From Acidobacteriota bacterium (GTDB lineage: Bacteria > Acidobacteriota > Terriglobia > Terriglobales > Acidobacteriaceae): 7,803 nucleotides of DNA. Below, piece by piece: positions 1 to 6,177 of this stretch (positions are counted from its first letter, which is position 1; every line of letters begins with the position of its first letter). The notes beneath the pieces are model-generated. The model did not search any database. It had not been told where the DNA came from and worked only from the letters and a program-made list of their open reading frames with translations. The stretch covers positions 11,728 to 19,530 of the forward strand of contig QIAS01000015.1 of the NCBI GenBank assembly GCA_003225615.1, given 5' to 3'. The position numbers and the translations under genes are program-made.

Positions 1-391
1 CATCTTCGAAGATGGCTTCCAGATGCGCGATTTTGTCAGCGTGCATGACGTTGTGCAAGCTAACTTGCTGGCCATGGAGACATCATCGGCTGACGGTTTG
101 GCATTGAACATCGGCAGCGGAGAACCGATCACCATTCGTGACATAGCGACAGAACTGGCATCGGCTCTGGACCGCGAAGCCCCGCCGGAAATCACCGACA
201 AGTATCGCGCCGGGGACATTCGCCACTGCTTTGCCGACATTACTGCGGCAGCGCTGGTGCTGGGCTACAAGCCCCGTGTGCGGCTCCCGGGTGGCTTACG
301 CGAGTTGGTTGATTGGCTAAGAGATCAGGAAGCAACGGATCGTGTTGATGAGGCGATGAAACGACTCAGCGCGCACGGACTAGTTGCTTGA
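1..391 (+). CDS. NAD-dependent epimerase/dehydratase (extended SDR), C-terminal part
   Basis: The reading frame is open from the left edge (first full codon at base 2) to TGA at 389-391, so only the last 129 residues are present and the Rossmann NAD-binding domain lies outside the window. What is visible is the substrate-binding C-terminal part of an extended SDR sugar epimerase: a Q-M-R-D-F-V segment followed by H-D-V-V, the usual loop before the last domain, then an N-I-G-S-G-E-P-I-T-I block and a Y-R-A-G-D-I-R-H-C segment with F-A-D-I. From family knowledge, the R-A-G-D-I-R-H pattern occurs in NAD-dependent epimerases annotated as UDP-glucose 4-epimerase-like or dTDP-L-rhamnose 4-epimerase-like. 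The exact sugar cannot be assigned. The protein is cytosolic and would supply a nucleotide sugar. The next gene begins 49 bases downstream on the same strand, so the two epimerases are probably co-transcribed. An internal ATG at 23 lies inside the conserved domain and is not the true start. Confidence 0.9.
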   Translation, partial: IFEDGFQMRDFVSVHDVVQANLLAMETSSADGLALNIGSGEPITIRDIATELASALDREAPPEITDKYRAGDIRHCFADITAAALVLGYKPRVRLPGGLRELVDWLRDQEATDRVDEAMKRLSAHGLVA

Positions 392-396
392 ATTAC

Positions 397-422
397 CCCG
401 GGTGGAAGTCTTCAGGCCCGGG
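397..422 (+). promoter_or_regulatory. Imperfect nested hairpin between the two epimerase genes
   Basis: CCCGGG occurs at 397-402 and again at 417-422. As this hexamer is its own reverse complement, the copies can pair as a six-base GC stem. Inside them, GAA (405-407) can pair with TTC (411-413) around a three-base loop. The structure sits just after the first gene's stop codon and ends ten bases before the Shine-Dalgarno region of the next gene. No T-run follows, so it does not look like an intrinsic terminator. It could protect an mRNA end or tune translation of the downstream gene, or be chance in GC-rich DNA. It is supported by base pairing alone. Confidence 0.3.
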
Positions 423-431
423 CGAATCTGT

Positions 432-440
432 GAGGAGGAG
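432..440 (+). promoter_or_regulatory. Purine-rich ribosome binding site that decides the start at 441
   Basis: A GAGGAGGAG run ends directly before ATG 441. GAGG at 432-435 gives a five-base spacer, while the central AGGAGG at 433-438 would be unusually close (two bases). The frame is open further upstream, with TTG at 384 overlapping the preceding gene, but that extension has no family similarity. This strong site and the Rossmann motif starting 13 residues later favour ATG 441. Confidence 0.65.
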
Positions 441-1550
441 ATGAAAAAGTTAGTGCCATTTCGATCGGTGGTGATTTTCGGAGGAGCCGGATTTGTGGGC
501 TCGAACTGGGTACACCGTCTGCTACGAACCACTGATGCAAAAATTCATGTATTCGACAACCTCTCTCGCGCGGGAGTGCAGCACAATCTCAACTGGCTGC
601 GAAAAGCGGCCCCTGATTCCGAGAGGTTGAAAATCACAATCGCCGATGTGCGCGATGCTGCACTGGTGGATAAGGCGGTGCAGGGCGCAACTGAAATTTA
701 CCATTTCGCAGCTCAGGTGGCAGTCACTACTTCCATAGACGATCCGCGCCTTGATTACGAAGTCAATGTCGGTGGCACTTTTAATATCCTGGAAGCAGCG
801 CGGAAGTCGGGCCGGCATCCGTTTATGTTGTTCACTTCCACCAACAAAGTTTATGGCCACATGGCCGCGCGCCCAACGGTACAGGCTGGCCACCGCTATT
901 CCTGCAGCGCAGAAAATAGCGTCTCTGAAACTCAACCGCTCGACTTTTACTCTCCCTATGGCTGCTCGAAAGGCGCTGCCGACCAATACGTGCGCGATTA
1001 CGCGCGTATTTTTCAGATACCCACCGTGGTGTTTCGGATGTCATGTATCGCTGGCGCGCACCAGTTAGGCAATGAAGATCAGGGATGGATGGCCCACTTC
1101 CTCTACTCCGCACTGTTGAATAGTCCAATCTCAATTTATGGTGACGGCCGCCAAGTGCGGGATGTGCTTAGCGTCCAGGACCTGATGAATGCGTTTGAAG
1201 GTGTTCGTGCCAATAGCGACCAGACAGTCGGGGAAGTCTTTAACGTCGGCGGCGGCTTGGAAAACTCCATTTCCCTGCTGGAATTAATTGATGAGATCGA
1301 GAAGCTTACTGGCAAGCGACTGGCCTACCAGTTGCGGCCGCTCCGGCCAGGCGACCAGCCGGTCTACATCACCGATTACTCCAAGCTACAACGAGCGATT
1401 GGATGGCGCCCGCGGGTCGGTATTCGCCAGACACTGCAAAGCATCTACGAATGGTGGAGAGACAATCGAGCGATCTTCACCGGGGCTCCCGTTTCTTTGC
1501 CGAAAACATCGGCACTGGTCCGGATACCGGAAGCGGAGGCGGCCTCATGA
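441..1550 (+). CDS. NAD-dependent epimerase/dehydratase, CDP-paratose/tyvelose 2-epimerase-like
   Basis: This is a complete 369-residue extended SDR. The NAD-binding glycine motif G-G-A-G-F-V-G is at residues 14-20. D-N-L-S-R follows the second strand, as in enzymes that bind NAD through the ribose, and H-F-A-A-Q-V-A-V-T-T-S comes next. F-T-S-T-N-K-V-Y-G lies at 131-139 and the catalytic Y-x3-K at Tyr173/Lys177 within SPYGCSKGAADQYV. The S-T-N-K-V-Y-G block, S-P-Y-G-C-S-K-G-A-A-D-Q-Y and a later E-D-Q-G-W are, from family knowledge, typical of CDP-paratose 2-epimerase (tyvelose epimerase, RfbE) relatives. True CDP-paratose production needs other genes not seen here, so the substrate is uncertain. 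A C-terminal tail after about residue 345 is poorly conserved. The upstream start choice rests on the adjacent ribosome binding site. The stop codon overlaps the next start as ATGA, implying translational coupling to the radical SAM gene. It probably makes or inverts a nucleotide sugar for the downstream glycosyltransferases. Confidence 0.9.
   Translation: MKKLVPFRSVVIFGGAGFVGSNWVHRLLRTTDAKIHVFDNLSRAGVQHNLNWLRKAAPDSERLKITIADVRDAALVDKAVQGATEIYHFAAQVAVTTSIDDPRLDYEVNVGGTFNILEAARKSGRHPFMLFTSTNKVYGHMAARPTVQAGHRYSCSAENSVSETQPLDFYSPYGCSKGAADQYVRDYARIFQIPTVVFRMSCIAGAHQLGNEDQGWMAHFLYSALLNSPISIYGDGRQVRDVLSVQDLMNAFEGVRANSDQTVGEVFNVGGGLENSISLLELIDEIEKLTGKRLAYQLRPLRPGDQPVYITDYSKLQRAIGWRPRVGIRQTLQSIYEWWRDNRAIFTGAPVSLPKTSALVRIPEAEAAS
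1535..1539 (+). promoter_or_regulatory. Ribosome binding site for the radical SAM gene
   Basis: GGAGG lies within the end of the preceding epimerase gene, seven bases before ATG 1547. It supports the start that gives an N-terminus beginning M-K-F-A-L-V-N-P, typical of B12-binding radical SAM proteins, over the longer frame opening at 1403, whose 48 extra residues are low-complexity read-through of the epimerase gene. Confidence 0.7.
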
Positions 1551-2833
1551 AGTTCGCCCTGGTAAATCCGGCATGGACATTTGAAGGCTCGACTTACTTC
1601 GGTTGCCACGAGCCCCATTACCCTCTGGAACTGCTGTTTGCCTTCGACAAGATCCGCGAGGCTGGACACGAGCCTTTGCTCATCGACGCGCAGCTGGAGA
1701 AATTAAGCATTCCCCAGGTAAAGCAGCGCACCGGCCGGTTTGAACCGGACTTTCTGGTCATGCCGACCGCCCCCTCTTATTTGTTCTGGCGCTGTCCGCC
1801 ACCCGAGTTGCGAGTCCCGAAGCAGTGGTTCGCCGAACTGGACGGCTGCGCGTTGAAGGTCGCGATTGGCCCGCACCCCTCGGCCACTCCCGGTCCGACG
1901 CTGCGCAAGTTGGACTGTGATGTTGCTCTCCGCGGCGAGCCGGATGAGACGCTGGTGCGTCTGGCTTCTGAACCATGGTCGCAAATTGACGGTTGCTGCT
2001 GGCGCGACGAAAGCGGCGTTCATATCAGCCCCTCGTTGGGCGTCACCGATATGAGAAAGCTGGGCGCGCTGAATTTCGAGAATTACAACGTAGAAGCGCG
2101 TGAGCATCGCCATCATGTCTTCTCCGGCTCGGGACGAGGCGCGGAACTGGAATTTGCCCGCGGATGCCCCTGGGCATGCGCCTTCTGCAACAAAACCTTG
2201 TTCCGCAATAAGTTCCGCGAGCGCGATGTCGATGTAGTACTCGCCGAGGTGGATCGTGTGACTGCGCGCGGAGTCGACTACATCTATTGGATTGACGAGA
2301 TTTTCGGTGTCGGCAAAAACGTTCAGCGGCTATTGGCTGAAATCGCCAAGCGCCCGGTGTCGATCGGCTTGCAAACGCGCATTGATTTATGGAACGAGGA
2401 GACTCTGGACCTGCTCGGCCGCGCACACTGCATTTCCATGGAATGCGGCATTGAATCCATCACCGAAGAAGGTCGCGACGAATTGAACAAGGGCTGCCGG
2501 ATGTCTACCGAGCGCTTGACGGATCTACTCATCTACGCGCGCAAGCGCATTCCCTGGGTGCAAGCCAATCTGATTCTGACCGAGCATGATGAACGCGGAG
2601 AAATCCGCGCCTGGCAAGACAAGTTGAAGGCCCACGACGTGTGGGTGAGTGAGCCGGTACCCATGTTCCCCTATCCCGGAACGCCCATGTATCAACAAAT
2701 GTTTGGCCCCCCTGACGAGCAGGCCTGGGAACGCGCGCACCACTACTACACTTCGATATTCAGCGAAAAGGGCTACAGCGACATCCAGGAATCGCGGCCG
2801 GCAAACATCGAGGATCTGGAATGCACGTTCTAA
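1547..2833 (+). CDS. B12-binding domain-containing radical SAM protein (TIGR04295-like)
   Basis: A 428-residue protein with two parts. Residues 1-150 look like a cobalamin-binding-type Rossmann domain: M-K-F-A-L-V-N-P at the start, A-G-H-E-P-L-L-I-D, F-E-P-D-F-L-V-M and later D-V-A-L-R-G-E-P-D-E-T. The D-x-H-x-x-G cobalamin-ligand motif is absent, as is common in this radical SAM class. The radical SAM core follows, with the iron-sulfur cysteines C207-x3-C211-x2-C214 in R-G-C-P-W-A-C-A-F-C, then Y-I-Y-W-I-D-E-I-F, Q-T-R-I-D-L-W and M-E-C-G-I-E-S (the SAM-contacting strands). Y-P-G-T at 376-379 closes the core, as in BchE-like B12 enzymes. An E-H-R-H-H cluster (186-190) precedes the cysteines. 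From memory the whole pattern, including the C-terminal S-D-I-Q-E-S-R-P, matches the TIGR04295 family. The reaction is not known to me; C-methylation or another radical change of a sugar or glycan is an inference from the setting. It overlaps the preceding gene by 4 bases and the next by 13. Confidence 0.9.
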   Translation: MKFALVNPAWTFEGSTYFGCHEPHYPLELLFAFDKIREAGHEPLLIDAQLEKLSIPQVKQRTGRFEPDFLVMPTAPSYLFWRCPPPELRVPKQWFAELDGCALKVAIGPHPSATPGPTLRKLDCDVALRGEPDETLVRLASEPWSQIDGCCWRDESGVHISPSLGVTDMRKLGALNFENYNVEAREHRHHVFSGSGRGAELEFARGCPWACAFCNKTLFRNKFRERDVDVVLAEVDRVTARGVDYIYWIDEIFGVGKNVQRLLAEIAKRPVSIGLQTRIDLWNEETLDLLGRAHCISMECGIESITEEGRDELNKGCRMSTERLTDLLIYARKRIPWVQANLILTEHDERGEIRAWQDKLKAHDVWVSEPVPMFPYPGTPMYQQMFGPPDEQAWERAHHYYTSIFSEKGYSDIQESRPANIEDLECTF

Positions 2834-3939
2834 TTACCGCAGATACCGTCGGCGGCGTTTGGACGTACACCCGCGAACTCGTAACCGGACTATTGCAGCG
2901 CGGCGCGCGAGTAACGCTGGTCAGCTTCGGTGACATGCCCTCGCCCGAGCAGACCGTCTGGATGAACAGCCTTCCGGACCTGGATTATCGCGCCACTGCT
3001 TTCCCTTTAGAATGGATGCAAGGCGCGGAGCGCGGAGTAGAAGAGTCGAAGCTCTACCTCGAAGCCGTCGTACGCGAAGTCAAACCCGACGTCTTGCATC
3101 TCAATCAATACGCCTACAGCGATGTGGCTCCCGAGTATCCCCGAGTAGTCGTCGCCCATAGCGACGTCATCAGTTGGTCTCTCGCGGTCAATGGAGAAGA
3201 ACCCGCGCAGTCTTGCTGGCTACGTTGGTACCGCGAAACCGTAAACAACGGTTTGGGCCGAGCCGACGTTGTGGTCGCGCCATCGCAGTGGATGCTGGAT
3301 GCAATCTGCGCCATTTATCTTCGGCCAGCCCACGGTATCGTGATTCACAACGGCCGTAGGGCCGAAGAATTTACTGCGAACCCTATGAAAGAGGCGTTTG
3401 TCTTGACCGTTGGCCGGCTGTGGGACAAAGGCAAGCAAGTTTCGTTGCTGGCGGCTGCCGATCACGCCATTCCGATTTGTATTGTGGGTTCGGAAGATCA
3501 TCCAGAGTCCCAATATCGCGGTGCTATCGGCTATGCCGCAGGCCGCTCTTGCCTGAAGTTGCTGGGTCGCCAATCGCAGGAGCAGTTGCGCGTGCTTTAT
3601 GGCCAGGCATCAACCTACGCCGCAACATCATGCTACGAGCCTTTTGGACTAGCCCCCGTTGAGGCGGCTCTTTCCCACTGTGCCCTCGTGGCCAATGACA
3701 TTCCTGTGTTTCATGAATTGTGGGGAGACGCTGCCTACTATTTCCGCAAGAACGACCCCGAAAGCCTCGCCGCCGCCATTCGCGACCTGAATGAGAATCC
3801 GAAATTGCGCCTCGATTATGCCGACCGCGCCTATGAGCGGGCGCTCCAACAGTTCCGCGCAGAGCGCATGTGCACGGAATATGAACGCCTATATCGCACG
3901 TTAGTAGCAAAGGAGAGGGCGCGTGATACAGCGGCTTAA
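2821..3939 (+). CDS. Glycosyltransferase family 4 (GT-B fold)
   Basis: A 372-residue retaining-type GT-B glycosyltransferase. The N-terminal domain starts M-H-V-L-I-T-A-D-T with the glycine loop V-G-G-V-W-T-Y (about residues 10-16), then V-K-P-D-V-L-H-L-N and V-A-H-S-D. The linker carries V-V-A-P-S-Q-W-M and I-H-N-G. The nucleotide-sugar-binding C-terminal domain opens with V-G-R-L-W-D-K-G-K (197-205) and holds the family E-x7-E motif as E273-P-F-G-L-A-P-V-E281. All expected motifs are intact. There is no membrane segment or signal peptide, so it should act in the cytosol or at the inner membrane face. Donor and acceptor cannot be read from sequence. The ATG at 2821 lies 13 bases inside the radical SAM gene with GAGGA six bases before it, and the gene's own end overlaps the next start by 17 bases, so coupled translation is likely. 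It is more clearly a classical GT4 enzyme than the three following genes. Confidence 0.93.
   Translation: MHVLITADTVGGVWTYTRELVTGLLQRGARVTLVSFGDMPSPEQTVWMNSLPDLDYRATAFPLEWMQGAERGVEESKLYLEAVVREVKPDVLHLNQYAYSDVAPEYPRVVVAHSDVISWSLAVNGEEPAQSCWLRWYRETVNNGLGRADVVVAPSQWMLDAICAIYLRPAHGIVIHNGRRAEEFTANPMKEAFVLTVGRLWDKGKQVSLLAAADHAIPICIVGSEDHPESQYRGAIGYAAGRSCLKLLGRQSQEQLRVLYGQASTYAATSCYEPFGLAPVEAALSHCALVANDIPVFHELWGDAAYYFRKNDPESLAAAIRDLNENPKLRLDYADRAYERALQQFRAERMCTEYERLYRTLVAKERARDTAA
3910..3915 (+). promoter_or_regulatory. Ribosome binding site supporting the GTG start at 3923
   Basis: AAGGAG is placed seven bases before GTG 3923, inside the last codons of the preceding glycosyltransferase. It is the only good Shine-Dalgarno match near this start. 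The residues encoded just after it (L-R-L-F-A-H-S-W) form the first beta strand expected of a GT-B protein. Confidence 0.7.
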
Positions 3940-5041
3940 GCTTCGCCTCTTTGCCCATTCCTGGACCTCCGACTGGAATCATGGCAATGCCCACTTCCTG
4001 CGCGGATTAGCTTATGAGCTCGTGAAGCTTGGCCATGACGTGCGCTGCTACGAGGAAATTAATTCGTGGTCGCTGTGCAATCTGATGAAGGAAGGGCCGG
4101 CCACAGCACGCACGGCCATCGATCTTTTCTGGGAAACGTTTCCCGGCCTCGACGTAAGGTTTTTCGACCCCAGGATCAACTTCCGGCAGTTTGCGCGGGA
4201 GGAACTGCGCGGTGCCGATATTGTGCTGCTCCACGAGTGGAACGACCCCGAAGTGGTGAACACAATTTTGTCGCTTAAGTCCACTCTGCGGTTCCGCGTC
4301 CTCTTTCACGATACCCATCACCGGGCCTACACCAATCCCCAGGAACTCCTCCGATTTGATCTCAAAAGATTCGATGGAGTCCTGGCGTTTGGGGAAGCGC
4401 TACGCCGCATTTACCAGAAGGCGTTCGAAGTAAAACGCGTTTGGACTTTTCATGAGGCAGCCGACACGGCACATTTTGTGCCCTTTCAAAGTAGCCCGAC
4501 GACAGATGTGATCTGGGTCGGCAACTGGGGCGACGAAGAACGCACTCGCGAACTGGAAGAATTCTTACTCCGCCCGGCCGCCGCTCTCAACGGACCAAAA
4601 GTAGCAGTTCACGGCGTCCGTTACCCGGACTCCGCGCAAGCCAAGTTGGCGGACGCCGGCATCGAATATCGCGGCTATTTACCGAACCTGAGCACGCCAC
4701 ATGCTTACGCCGCCAGTGTCATAACGCTCCATGTGCCCCGCCGCTTTTACGCCAATGGCCTAAGCGGCATTCCTACGATCCGTGTTTTTGAGGCTCTCGC
4801 TTGCGGCATTCCGTTGCTCTGTGCACCGTGGACCGACACCGACGGCCTATTCCGTCCCGGAGAAGACTACCTCTGCGTGGAGGACGGGAAAGTCATGGAA
4901 GCGGAAATCCGTCGCCTGCTCCACGATGACGAAGCCCGGCAGCAGATGGCCTCTAGTGGCCTGGAAACAATTCGCCGGCGGCATACATGTGCCCATCGTG
5001 CTTTACAACTGCTGGAAATTTGCGAGGAACTCGGAAGATGA
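3923..5041 (+). CDS. CgeB-like glycosyltransferase, first of three tandem copies
   Basis: A 372-residue protein starting at GTG. The N-terminus has the first strand L-F-A-H-S-W followed by W-N-H-G-N-A-H-F-L-R-G-L and G-H-D-V-R-C-Y-E-E, a pattern repeated in the next two genes. A central L-F-H-D-T-H-H segment matches the W/Y-D-x-D-x-P position of its relatives. The C-terminal half has V-I-W-V-G-N-W-G-D-E-E, Y-R-G-Y-L-P, then I-P-T-I-R-V-F-E-A-L-A-C-G with Glu290 at the position of the nucleotide-sugar-contacting glutamate of GT4-like enzymes, and G-E-D-Y-L-C-V. This is the layout of the Glyco_trans_1_2 (CgeB-like) domain. It is the most diverged of the three, with histidines where the others have D-x-D-x-P. 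Donor, acceptor and linkage are unknown. It overlaps the previous gene by 17 bases and the next by 4 (ATGA). Confidence 0.85.
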   Translation: MIQRLKLRLFAHSWTSDWNHGNAHFLRGLAYELVKLGHDVRCYEEINSWSLCNLMKEGPATARTAIDLFWETFPGLDVRFFDPRINFRQFAREELRGADIVLLHEWNDPEVVNTILSLKSTLRFRVLFHDTHHRAYTNPQELLRFDLKRFDGVLAFGEALRRIYQKAFEVKRVWTFHEAADTAHFVPFQSSPTTDVIWVGNWGDEERTRELEEFLLRPAAALNGPKVAVHGVRYPDSAQAKLADAGIEYRGYLPNLSTPHAYAASVITLHVPRRFYANGLSGIPTIRVFEALACGIPLLCAPWTDTDGLFRPGEDYLCVEDGKVMEAEIRRLLHDDEARQQMASSGLETIRRRHTCAHRALQLLEICEELGR

Positions 5042-6162
5042 ATCTTTTCGTGTTCGGTTCAAGCCTTACCTCTTGTTACTGGAATGGCGCCGCGACCTAC
5101 TACCGCGGCATCTATAAAAATCTCAGCCGGCTCGGCTACCGCGTAACCTTTGCCGAGCCCGACGCCTATGGACGGCAAAACAAACGTGATCTGGAAAAAG
5201 TTGACTACGCCGATGTGCGGGTATACCAATCCCCGCGCAGCATCGATGCCCTTCTGGCGGAGGCTTGTCACGCCGATCTCGTGATCAAACACAGCGGCGT
5301 AGGCGTGGACGACGATCTGCTCGAGCGCCAGGTCTTAAGTTGCCGCTCCGAGCGCACGCGCGTGGCATTTTGGGATGTCGATGCCCCTGCGACTCTGGCG
5401 CGAGTCGAGGCAGACCGCGGCGATCCATTTCGTGTCTTGATTCCTTGCTACGACTTCATCTTCACCTACGGCGGCGGCACGCCAGTCGTGAAACATTACG
5501 AGCATCTCGGTGCCAGAAGCTGTTATGCCATTTATAACGGACTCGATCCGGAAACGCATCACCCGGTTGCTGCCGATCCGGCGGTGCAATGCGATCTCGC
5601 GTTCGTGGGAAATCGCCTGCCCGATCGCGAGCAGCGCGTTCAGGATTTCTTCGTCGGTGCTGCCGAGCTCGCGCCCCAACTGTCGTTCATCCTGGGCGGC
5701 GAGGGCTGGAACGCGCGATCACTGCCAAAAAACGTGCGCTGGATCGGCCACGTAGGCACCCGCGACCATAACCGCATCAATTGTTCCGCCCGCATGGTCT
5801 TGAACATCAATCGGCAATCGATGGCCGATGTTGGCTTCTCGCCTCCCACCAGGGTCTTTGAAGCTGCGGGGGCAGGGGCTTGCCTTATCACCGATGCCTG
5901 GACAGGCGTCGAGCAGTTCTTCACGCTGGGAAGCGAAATTCTGGTTGCTCATTCTGCCGGGGACATCGTCCGCTACCTGCGCGAGGTCAGCCCCGAGCGA
6001 GCCGCCGAGATTGGTTCTGCGATGCGCAAGCGCGCTCTTCAGGAACACAGCTACGAGCTGCGGGCTCGGCAGTTTCATGCAATCGTGAAGGCGACTCCAT
6101 GGCGTACCGTCGAGACGCCGGCAGAACCATCTGTGGATTCCCGCATGCAGCTGGATGCGTAA
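5038..6162 (+). CDS. CgeB-like glycosyltransferase, second of three tandem copies
   Basis: A 374-residue GT-B-type protein. The N-terminus M-N-L-F-V-F-G-S-S is followed by Y-W-N-G-A-A-T-Y-Y-R-G and G-Y-R-V-T-F-A-E-P. The middle has V-I-K-H-S-G-V-G, F-W-D-V-D-A-P and Y-D-F-I-F-T-Y-G-G-G. The C-terminal half has I-Y-N-G-L-D-P-E, L-A-F-V-G-N-R, W-I-G-H-V and F-S-P-P-T-R-V-F-E-A-A-G-A-G-A with Glu275 aligned to the conserved GT4-like glutamate. This is the arrangement of CgeB/DUF3880-type proteins, named after a Bacillus subtilis spore maturation protein; spores are not implied. An upstream in-frame ATG at 4987 would add 17 residues from another frame of the preceding gene and is rejected. ATG 5038 overlaps the previous stop as ATGA, with GAGGA ten bases before it. 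A roughly 20-residue proline- and acid-containing tail after K-A-T-P-W has no counterpart in the neighbours. The specificity is unknown. Confidence 0.87.
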   Translation: MNLFVFGSSLTSCYWNGAATYYRGIYKNLSRLGYRVTFAEPDAYGRQNKRDLEKVDYADVRVYQSPRSIDALLAEACHADLVIKHSGVGVDDDLLERQVLSCRSERTRVAFWDVDAPATLARVEADRGDPFRVLIPCYDFIFTYGGGTPVVKHYEHLGARSCYAIYNGLDPETHHPVAADPAVQCDLAFVGNRLPDREQRVQDFFVGAAELAPQLSFILGGEGWNARSLPKNVRWIGHVGTRDHNRINCSARMVLNINRQSMADVGFSPPTRVFEAAGAGACLITDAWTGVEQFFTLGSEILVAHSAGDIVRYLREVSPERAAEIGSAMRKRALQEHSYELRARQFHAIVKATPWRTVETPAEPSVDSRMQLDA

Positions 6163-6163
6163 C

Positions 6164-6168
6164 GGAGA
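6164..6168 (+). promoter_or_regulatory. Ribosome binding site supporting the GTG start at 6178
   Basis: GGAGA lies in the 15-base gap after the preceding stop, nine bases before GTG 6178. The first residues from this GTG (K-I-V-I-F-G-L-S) form the expected opening strand, and no ATG gives a better N-terminus. Confidence 0.65.
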
Positions 6169-6177
6169 ACAGCCCCA

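Noticed and set aside
384..440. An upstream TTG extension of the second epimerase.
   Set aside because: It adds 19 residues with no family similarity, overlaps the previous gene and lacks a ribosome binding site; ATG 441 has one.
522..986. A 154-codon - strand frame inside the second epimerase gene.
   Set aside because: It is fully antisense to the conserved SDR core, and its residues resemble no family.
1403..1546. A 48-residue N-terminal extension of the radical SAM protein.
   Set aside because: It is out-of-frame read-through of the epimerase gene; the cobalamin-type domain begins exactly at ATG 1547, with GGAGG before it.
1547..2000. A canonical D-x-H-x-x-G cobalamin-binding motif in the radical SAM protein.
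   Set aside because: I looked for it and did not find it; the cobalamin-binding assignment rests on the overall N-terminal pattern and remembered family similarity.
3524..3994. A 156-codon - strand frame over the end of the GT4 gene.
   Set aside because: Its translation has no domain, it lies opposite strongly supported motifs (E-x7-E), and it has no convincing ribosome binding site.
4987..5037. A 17-residue N-terminal extension of the second CgeB-like protein.
   Set aside because: It is encoded in another frame of the preceding gene; the conserved first strand begins at ATG 5038.
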